From assembly GCA_013204195.1 (NCBI GenBank), contig JABMOJ010000457.1:1-19968 (forward strand): a stretch of DNA of 19,968 bases, in the 5' to 3' direction. Source of the stretch: SAR86 cluster bacterium. GTDB lineage: Bacteria > Pseudomonadota > Gammaproteobacteria > Pseudomonadales > Azotimanducaceae. The first letter of the stretch is position 1. Every line of letters begins with the position of its first letter. Positions 15,428 to 19,968 of the stretch are shown one piece after another. The notes below the pieces were generated by a model that did not search any database, was not told the DNA's origin, and was given only the letters and a program-made list of their open reading frames with translations. Position numbers and translations under genes: made by a program.

Positions 15428-15456
15428 ATTATTCGGATTGTGCCGGTGTAAATCAA
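15428..15456 (-). promoter_or_regulatory. Sigma-70-type promoter of ppa
   Basis: On the minus strand TTGATT (15456-15451), a 17-bp spacer and AATAAT (15433-15428) match -35 at 4 of 6 and -10 at 5 of 6 positions. Transcription would start near 15421, about 55 bases before the ppa ATG. The -35 overlaps the stop codon of the upstream esterase. Confidence 0.65.
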
Positions 15457-16316
15457 GTGGTTCGGATGAACGCGATAATATCGTTGATGCAAACGTCAGT
15501 TTGGACGCCTTCCGTATGAGCAAAGCCATGGGCTACACCCGGGTATTGACGATACTGGGCGACGCCGCCGGCGATTTCATAACCGCTGAGCAGGGTCTGG
15601 CTCATAAACACCGGTACATTCTGGTCTAACTCAGGTTGGACGATGAGCAAGGGTGGCAGGTGGCTAAAGGCACTCGTTGTCAGTAGATGCTGGATGCTGG
15701 CCGCCGCCATCGTTCTAGTATCGCCGAAATAGGCCCGATGGCCTGCGGCCAAGCGGTCCGGGGCAAAGTCGGTCCAGCTTTGTGGGTCTTCGTGAAGCCG
15801 AGCCAAGACGTACTGGTAGCGGGCAATGGGATTCGACACGGGCCACAGACCAACAACTCGGTCGACGCGGGCGCTCACCTCGGGTACCAACTCAAAAGCC
15901 GTCCCTGTGTTAATGGGGGTCGTGCTATGGGCCGGAATATCGGGATTCAGCGCTGCCAGCAGGGCTAAATGTCCGCCGCTGGAACTGCCGATCAGGTTGA
16001 CGGAGCTGGGTTTGAGTCGCAAGGCGTCGGTGGTTCTGATGAACCTGACGGCGGCGGCGATATCGGAACTGGCGGCTGGGTGTTTAAACTCAGGGCCCTG
16101 GCGAAAATCGATAGCAAAGACACACAATCCGCGACTCGCCAGCTCGCGGCAGTAGTAGCGACCGGCCTTGCGGTGTAGAGAGGACCAGGCGCCGCCATGG
16201 ACATCGATCAATACGGGCAGGTCGGCACCTGCAGTGACGGCGGGTCTATACAGTGTGCCCTGCAGTGTGATGCCATCTACCTGAGCGAAAACGAGATCCT
16301 GTTCGGTAAACTTCAA
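15453..16316 (-). CDS. Alpha/beta-hydrolase, HSL-like esterase
   Basis: Protein of 287 aa. The oxyanion motif HGGAW is at 40-44, and the nucleophile elbow GSSSGG has Ser112 (G110-x-S-x-G114). The acid is probably the Asp in PELDQNVP and the base the His in GVAHGFAH. HGG plus G-x-S-x-G is the hormone-sensitive-lipase/arylformamidase-like esterase type, with short-chain esters as usual substrates. No signal peptide is present. The start is TTG at 16316, supported by AGAGG six bases upstream and the absence of an ATG near the conserved N-terminus. It is divergent from an MFS transporter and separated from ppa by 86 bp. An esterase that could open the ester products of a Baeyer-Villiger enzyme is plausible, but the two genes are 10 kb apart here. 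Confidence 0.87.
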   Translation of the reverse strand: MKFTEQDLVFAQVDGITLQGTLYRPAVTAGADLPVLIDVHGGAWSSLHRKAGRYYCRELASRGLCVFAIDFRQGPEFKHPAASSDIAAAVRFIRTTDALRLKPSSVNLIGSSSGGHLALLAALNPDIPAHSTTPINTGTAFELVPEVSARVDRVVGLWPVSNPIARYQYVLARLHEDPQSWTDFAPDRLAAGHRAYFGDTRTMAAASIQHLLTTSAFSHLPPLLIVQPELDQNVPVFMSQTLLSGYEIAGGVAQYRQYPGVAHGFAHTEGVQTDVCINDIIAFIRTT

Positions 16317-16454
16317 TCTGTGCCTCTTGCAGGTGTCGCCGAGCAGCAGCGTTTGTCGGCGATGGCGCGGTTATGTATTAATCGTCAGCGGGCGATAGAG
16401 CCGTCTGAATGTGACGTTGATTATCACCTAAATCGCCGCTTTCCCCTATCAGTT

Positions 16455-16484
16455 GTTATACTGGCCAACGGGCAGGCAGTTCAA
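16455..16484 (-). promoter_or_regulatory. Candidate esterase promoter in the divergent spacer
   Basis: Minus strand TTGAAC (16484-16479), an 18-bp spacer and TATAAC (16460-16455). The 261-bp esterase/MFS spacer (16317-16577) holds no gene that I can see. On the plus strand TATACT (16457-16462) overlaps the same site and could be the MFS -10, but no matching -35 is visible. Confidence 0.35.
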
Positions 16485-16577
16485 TCGAGGTTTGTTTTCA
16501 GTCCCTTGATGGCTGAAGCGGTGAATGGCTGTTCTCGACCCTCAGCGAACGATCAATGAGCTTTCAACGAACTATCC

Positions 16578-17885
16578 ATGTTTAGACTTTCACCACAATG
16601 GCCCTTCAGCCCTCAGAAAAGCCCCGTGTTTTATGGTTGGGTGATCTGGGTTTTCAGTACCGTCGGCTTTCTCTGTAGCATTCCCGGTCAAACTATGGGT
16701 ATGGCGGTTTTTACTGACACCTTCATCGAGGTGTTAGGTCTGTCTCGCACTGAGCTCTCCATGGCCTACCTGATCGGCACCATAGGTTCGTCGATTTTTT
16801 TGACTGCCGCGGGTCGTTGGTACGATCGATTCGGGGCGCGGGTCATGATCACTGTTGCTAGCCTAGCGTTGGGTTTGATGGTCGGGTTCATCAGTATCAC
16901 CGATCTGTTAGCAACCGCTTTGGGTGGCAGCACGCTGGTCACCTTCATGCTCATCATGGTGGGTTATTTCGGTGTGCGCTTCTTTGGTCAGGGGGTGTTG
17001 ACCAGCAGTTCGAGGAACGTGCTGCTGGTCTGGTTTGTCAAACGTCGCGGTCTCGTAAGCGGCGTACGCGGTGTGTTTGTCTCCTTCGGTTTCTCTCTGG
17101 CGCCGCTGTTATTGGGTTGGATGATTCTCACTCTTGGTTGGCGTGAGGCTTTATGGATCATGGCCTGTGGTGTCGGCCTTGTTTTTGCTGGTTTCGCGTT
17201 GGTGTTTATACGGGATAACCCGGCCAGTTGCGGCTTGCGACCTGATGGCGGCCTGCTTGAAGACCAGAGTATTGCCGACGTGATTGAAGGCCCGAGCCAG
17301 ACGTTGCGGCAGGCGAGGCGCACTGGCGTATTCTGGATTTACAGTTTCAGCCTGGGTATGCACGCCATGTTCAGCACCGCTGTCACATTTCATATCGTCT
17401 CTATATTTGCTGAAGCTGGGCGCAATGCCACGGCAGCCTTCGGTTATTTTTTGCCAGCAGCGGTTTTCTCGATCGTCGTCAATCTTCTGGCCAGCAGCCT
17501 CGTTGATCGACGCAGGCTCAAACCGTTTTTACTGCTGATGCTGATATTCTTTAATCTCGGTGCTGTGGGTTTGCTCAATCTGGAGCAGAATTGGGGCTTC
17601 TGGTTGTTGGCTCTGGGCTTTGGTGCCGGTGGTGGTCTCTGGGGTGTGACCTCAAACCTGGCCTTTATCCGGTTTTTTGGTCCGCTCCATCTCGGCGAAA
17701 TCAGTGGCTTGAATACCTCATTGTCAGTCTTTGCCAGCGCAGTCGGTCCGGCGGCTTTCAGTCTGGGTCTGGATTACTTTGGCAGCTATGACGCTGCCGT
17801 TAGAGTTTGCTTGGGTTTACTTATTGTTCTATTGGCAGCGGCCGTATGGGTTCGCCAGGAGGAAGTGATAAATACGCATCACTGA
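16578..17885 (+). CDS. Major facilitator superfamily transporter
   Basis: Inner-membrane protein of 435 aa with about 12 hydrophobic segments in two halves around a central loop at about residues 210-245. The MFS motif A-like GRWYDRFGARVM lies after the second segment (about 79-90), and SGVRGVFVSFGFSLAPLLLGW is typical of segment 5. The sequence style (short N-terminal tail, FYGWVIW start of TM1) resembles the oxalate/formate-antiporter-like and monocarboxylate MFS group, suggesting uptake of organic acids, but the substrate is unknown. The ATG at 16578 has no strong Shine-Dalgarno sequence. It is divergent from the esterase, possibly sharing control. Confidence 0.9.
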   Translation: MFRLSPQWPFSPQKSPVFYGWVIWVFSTVGFLCSIPGQTMGMAVFTDTFIEVLGLSRTELSMAYLIGTIGSSIFLTAAGRWYDRFGARVMITVASLALGLMVGFISITDLLATALGGSTLVTFMLIMVGYFGVRFFGQGVLTSSSRNVLLVWFVKRRGLVSGVRGVFVSFGFSLAPLLLGWMILTLGWREALWIMACGVGLVFAGFALVFIRDNPASCGLRPDGGLLEDQSIADVIEGPSQTLRQARRTGVFWIYSFSLGMHAMFSTAVTFHIVSIFAEAGRNATAAFGYFLPAAVFSIVVNLLASSLVDRRRLKPFLLLMLIFFNLGAVGLLNLEQNWGFWLLALGFGAGGGLWGVTSNLAFIRFFGPLHLGEISGLNTSLSVFASAVGPAAFSLGLDYFGSYDAAVRVCLGLLIVLLAAAVWVRQEEVINTHH

Positions 17886-18220
17886 TGACGTGCATATCCA
17901 GCGTATTTGGCCGCTGATATCGCCGGCAGTATTGAATAAGGAATCGCCGGCTTCCGAGGCGACACTCACCTTGATCGATAAGTCGAGACGGGTGCTTGAG
18001 GTGATCCTTGAGGGGCGTGATTCGTGCCTTGTCGTCATAAAGGCGATCCGGCGGCCCGGCGATCCGGCGGCCCGGCGCTCCGGCGGCCCGGCGACAATAG
18101 ATGCTGCGCTAAAAGTGATTTAATCCGTGGGGCGCTGGTATCAGGCTGATATAGTGCAGGTGTGGCAAGTCAGCTGGGCGCTAATGACCGGCTTTTCCCG
18201 TAATTTTCGAGGTTTATTCC
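17886..18220. other. 335-bp gap without a convincing gene
   Basis: No supported gene. A 77-codon frame from GTG 17890 lacks a ribosome site, and its last third is encoded by GC-rich repeats. Near the MFS stop a bulged hairpin (ATAT-C-CAGCG at 17894-17903 with CGCTGATAT at 17912-17920) and two copies of ATCGCCGGC (17919-17927, 17943-17951) may serve as an untidy 3' end. The right part carries the 16-bp repeats and, at its end, the GAGG ribosome site of the next gene. Confidence 0.6.
18044..18091. repeat. 16-bp GC-rich tandem repeat, three copies
   Basis: Three contiguous units CGATCCGGCGGCCCGG (18044, 18060, 18076); the third has CGCTCC for CGATCC. A unit of 16 is not a multiple of three, which argues against coding function. 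Each unit carries CCGG twice and can fold on itself. Confidence 0.95.
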
Positions 18221-19063
18221 ATGTGGCTACGCATTCGCTGTGATCTCACCTTTGAGATCGGTACGCCGACGCCCTTTGTGTTGATGTTGCGACCTCGCAG
18301 TGGCGCGCAGCAATGGATTGCCCGTGAAGTCTATAAAATCCAACCCATCACTGATGCCTTTGAGTTTACCGACGACTACGGCAACTTGTGCCAGCGCCTG
18401 ATTGCGCCGCCGGGCCGGTTTTCAGTGCATACCACGGCGGATGTGCGAACTGCCGATGGCGTCGACCGGGATCCTGGCGCGCCGTTTGTGGAGGTGCAAA
18501 ATTTGCCGGACTTCGCCCTGCGTTATCTGCTGCCGAGCCGCTTCTGTGAGTCCGATCGATTTGGTCAGATGGCGGCTGAAATTACCGAAGGCGAACTGTT
18601 GGGTTATGACCAGGTGTCTGCCATCGAAACCTGGTTGCGGGCATCGATTGCTTATTTGCCTGGCACTAGCGATTACCCGGTTTCAGCCGTTGAAGTGAAT
18701 CAGCGCCAGTCTGGCGTTTGTCGAGATCTGTCACACCTGGGTATCGCCCTGTGTCGCAGCTTGAGTATTCCTGCGCGAATGGTGGTGGGGTATCTCCACG
18801 GCCTGCAACCCATGGATATGCACGCCTGGTTTGAAGCCTTCGTCGGTGGTCGCTGGTACACGTTTGATGCCACCCAGACCGTCCTCACCGGTGGTTATGT
18901 GGCGATCGGTTACGGCCGAGATGCCGCAGACGTGGCGGTCTATAACCAGTTTGGCCCGGCGGTCTTTCCGATCAGCCATCATGTGAGTGTCGAAGCTTTC
19001 GAGCCAGATGACGCCGATGGGTCGGGGTTTATTGCGGCGCCTGACGAGCTTGCTGACGAATAA
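18221..19063 (+). CDS. Transglutaminase-like (cysteine protease fold) protein
   Basis: Protein of 280 aa. An N-terminal bacterial transglutaminase-associated beta domain (about 1-120) is followed by the transglutaminase-like core. The catalytic triad is visible as C167 ([10 protein letters not shown]), H201 ([10 protein letters not shown]) and D216 (WYTFDATQ). [11 protein letters not shown] between Cys and His is characteristic. Bacterial members usually act as cytosolic proteases or amidases; many sit with alpha-E and ATP-grasp partners, which are not seen here. No signal peptide is present. The ATG is preceded by GAGG with 8 bases spacing. Its last 35 bases overlap the 3' end of the convergent crotonase gene. 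Confidence 0.92.
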   Translation: MWLRIRCDLTFEIGTPTPFVLMLRPRSGAQQWIAREVYKIQPITDAFEFTDDYGNLCQRLIAPPGRFSVHTTADVRTADGVDRDPGAPFVEVQNLPDFALRYLLPSRFCESDRFGQMAAEITEGELLGYDQVSAIETWLRASIAYLPGTSDYPVSAVEVNQRQSGVCRDLSHLGIALCRSLSIPARMVVGYLHGLQPMDMHAWFEAFVGGRWYTFDATQTVLTGGYVAIGYGRDAADVAVYNQFGPAVFPISHHVSVEAFEPDDADGSGFIAAPDELADE

Positions 19064-19874
19064 TATCGACGCCGGCAGGATCGATATTGCTGCCGTGGAC
19101 TTGCTGATTATTAGCATGACCCAATTGCTGAAGTGACATGGCAGCCTGCAACGCGCTCCAGATACCTTGATTATCCTGCATTTGATTCACCGACTGCTTG
19201 GCGAGCTTAAGCCCCATGCTTGGCCGGCGGGCGATATGCTCGGCCAGGTCTCGAGTTCGGCTGACCAGTTCTGCCCGTGGCACCACGTGATTGACCATGC
19301 CCAGCGACTTGGCTTCAGTGGCGCTGATGGCGTCCCCGGTAAACAGCATTTCTTTGGCCTTACGTACCCCCACTTCCCAGGGATGGGCAAAATACTCGAC
19401 GCCGTTGACGCCAAAGGCGACCACCGGGTCAGAGAAGCTGGCGTCATCGCTGGCGACGATCAGGTCACAGACCCAGACCAGCATCAGGCCGCCGGCAATG
19501 ACTTTGCCTTGCACTTCTGCAATCACCGGTTTCGGTAGATTGCGCCAACGCCAGCACAGACCCAGGTAAATCTCTTGTTCCACCGCCATATAGCCTTCGG
19601 CGCCCGGTAGATCAAAACCACCCCAGGTACCTACCGGCGTAAACTCATCCATGGTACTGCGATCTCGCAGATCGTGGCCGGAAGAAAAGTGGGGACCTTC
19701 AGCGGCCAGCACGATCACATTCACCGCGTTGTCCTGGCAGGCCTTGTCGAAGGCCTCATTGAGGGCATACAACATGGCCTTGTCCTGAGCATTGCGGGTA
19801 TCGGCTCGATCCAGAACAATGCGAGCGACACCATTAACCGGTGACTCGTATCTGACACTTGCTGCTGTGGTCAT
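19029..19874 (-). CDS. Enoyl-CoA hydratase/isomerase (crotonase) family protein
   Basis: Crotonase-fold protein of 281 aa from the ATG at 19874, which has GGAG five bases upstream; a TTG at 19892 would add six residues without support. The oxyanion-hole segments HFSSGHDL and [12 protein letters not shown] are present, so CoA-thioester binding is expected. Aligned to rat mitochondrial hydratase, the catalytic Glu144 is Met131 and Glu164 is Val151, with the 20-residue spacing and the CD...F..P frame exactly kept. A classical hydratase reaction is therefore unlikely; isomerase, decarboxylase, thioesterase or other crotonase chemistry is possible. It probably lies in an operon with the gene cut by the right edge, 36 bp upstream. 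Confidence 0.88.
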   Translation of the reverse strand: MTTAASVRYESPVNGVARIVLDRADTRNAQDKAMLYALNEAFDKACQDNAVNVIVLAAEGPHFSSGHDLRDRSTMDEFTPVGTWGGFDLPGAEGYMAVEQEIYLGLCWRWRNLPKPVIAEVQGKVIAGGLMLVWVCDLIVASDDASFSDPVVAFGVNGVEYFAHPWEVGVRKAKEMLFTGDAISATEAKSLGMVNHVVPRAELVSRTRDLAEHIARRPSMGLKLAKQSVNQMQDNQGIWSALQAAMSLQQLGHANNQQVHGSNIDPAGVDIIRQQARQAPQ

Positions 19875-19910
19875 ATTGACTCCGTCAAACAATGGCGTTG
19901 CAGGAACCCA

Positions 19911-19968
19911 TCATGGCTTCCAGGATTCGTAGTAGTTTTCCGCGCCTTCGCGCCGAATGTCCTGTACC
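19911..19968 (-). CDS. C-terminal end of a gene cut by the window edge
   Basis: On the minus strand the bases just inside the edge read VQDIRREGAENYYESWKP followed by TGA at 19913-19911, a sensible protein tail 36 bp upstream of the crotonase gene. Only 18 residues are visible, so the family cannot be named. Of the other two frames, the one I read gives a less protein-like sequence. Confidence 0.45.
   Translation of the reverse strand, partial: VQDIRREGAENYYESWKP

Noticed and set aside
16197..16559. 120-aa plus-strand frame across the esterase 5' end and the divergent spacer
   Set aside because: Mostly antisense to the esterase N-terminus; no domain and no ribosome site.
17890..18123. 77-codon frame on the plus strand after the MFS gene
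   Set aside because: GTG start without ribosome site, no recognisable domain, and the C-terminal third is read from 16-bp repeats whose period is not a multiple of three.

Overview
The window looks like chromosomal DNA of a free-living, probably aquatic, gammaproteobacterium. The topA and ppa products align closely with the Escherichia coli proteins, genes are dense, spacers are short, and the accessory content is that of an oxidative degrader: a Baeyer-Villiger monooxygenase, a phosphonate monoester hydrolase/sulfatase-type enzyme, an epoxide hydrolase, an amidohydrolase and a crotonase-fold protein. I cannot fix the genus. No rRNA, tRNA, CRISPR array, integrase or insertion sequence was seen.

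Layout. 1-2508: topA, missing about 75 N-terminal codons, ending in a Lys-Pro/Ala tail and a clear terminator. 2550-4106 (-): a formylglycine-type hydrolase of the phosphonate monoester hydrolase branch, divergent from a Baeyer-Villiger monooxygenase (4327-5931, +). 6071-8182 and on to 9096: a LysR regulator divergent from doxX, an azoreductase-like flavoprotein and a pirin, which reads as a quinone/electrophile stress cassette. 9083-9237 between convergent genes holds a 13-bp tandem repeat and a large hairpin.

9236-14667 is all on the minus strand. In transcription order it holds a TetR regulator, two tiny proteins (75 and 76 aa, the first LysM-like), then a D-aminoacylase-type amidohydrolase, an alpha/beta epoxide hydrolase and an FAD oxidoreductase. 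Three of the junctions are 4-base ATGA overlaps. A 9+2+9 bp palindrome lies before tetR, and a degenerate 14-bp repeat array lies just before the amidohydrolase. This is the most coherent candidate for an undescribed pathway: an FAD enzyme, an epoxide ring opener and a zinc deacylase with two unexplained small proteins.

14827-15366 (-) is ppa with a good sigma-70-type promoter, downstream of an alpha/beta esterase (15453-16316, TTG start). The esterase is divergent from an MFS transporter (16578-17885). After a 335-bp gene-poor gap with three 16-bp GC-rich repeats comes a transglutaminase-like protease-fold protein (18221-19063). Its 3' end overlaps a convergent crotonase-family gene (19029-19874) that lacks both classical hydratase glutamates. 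The right edge cuts what is probably another minus-strand gene.
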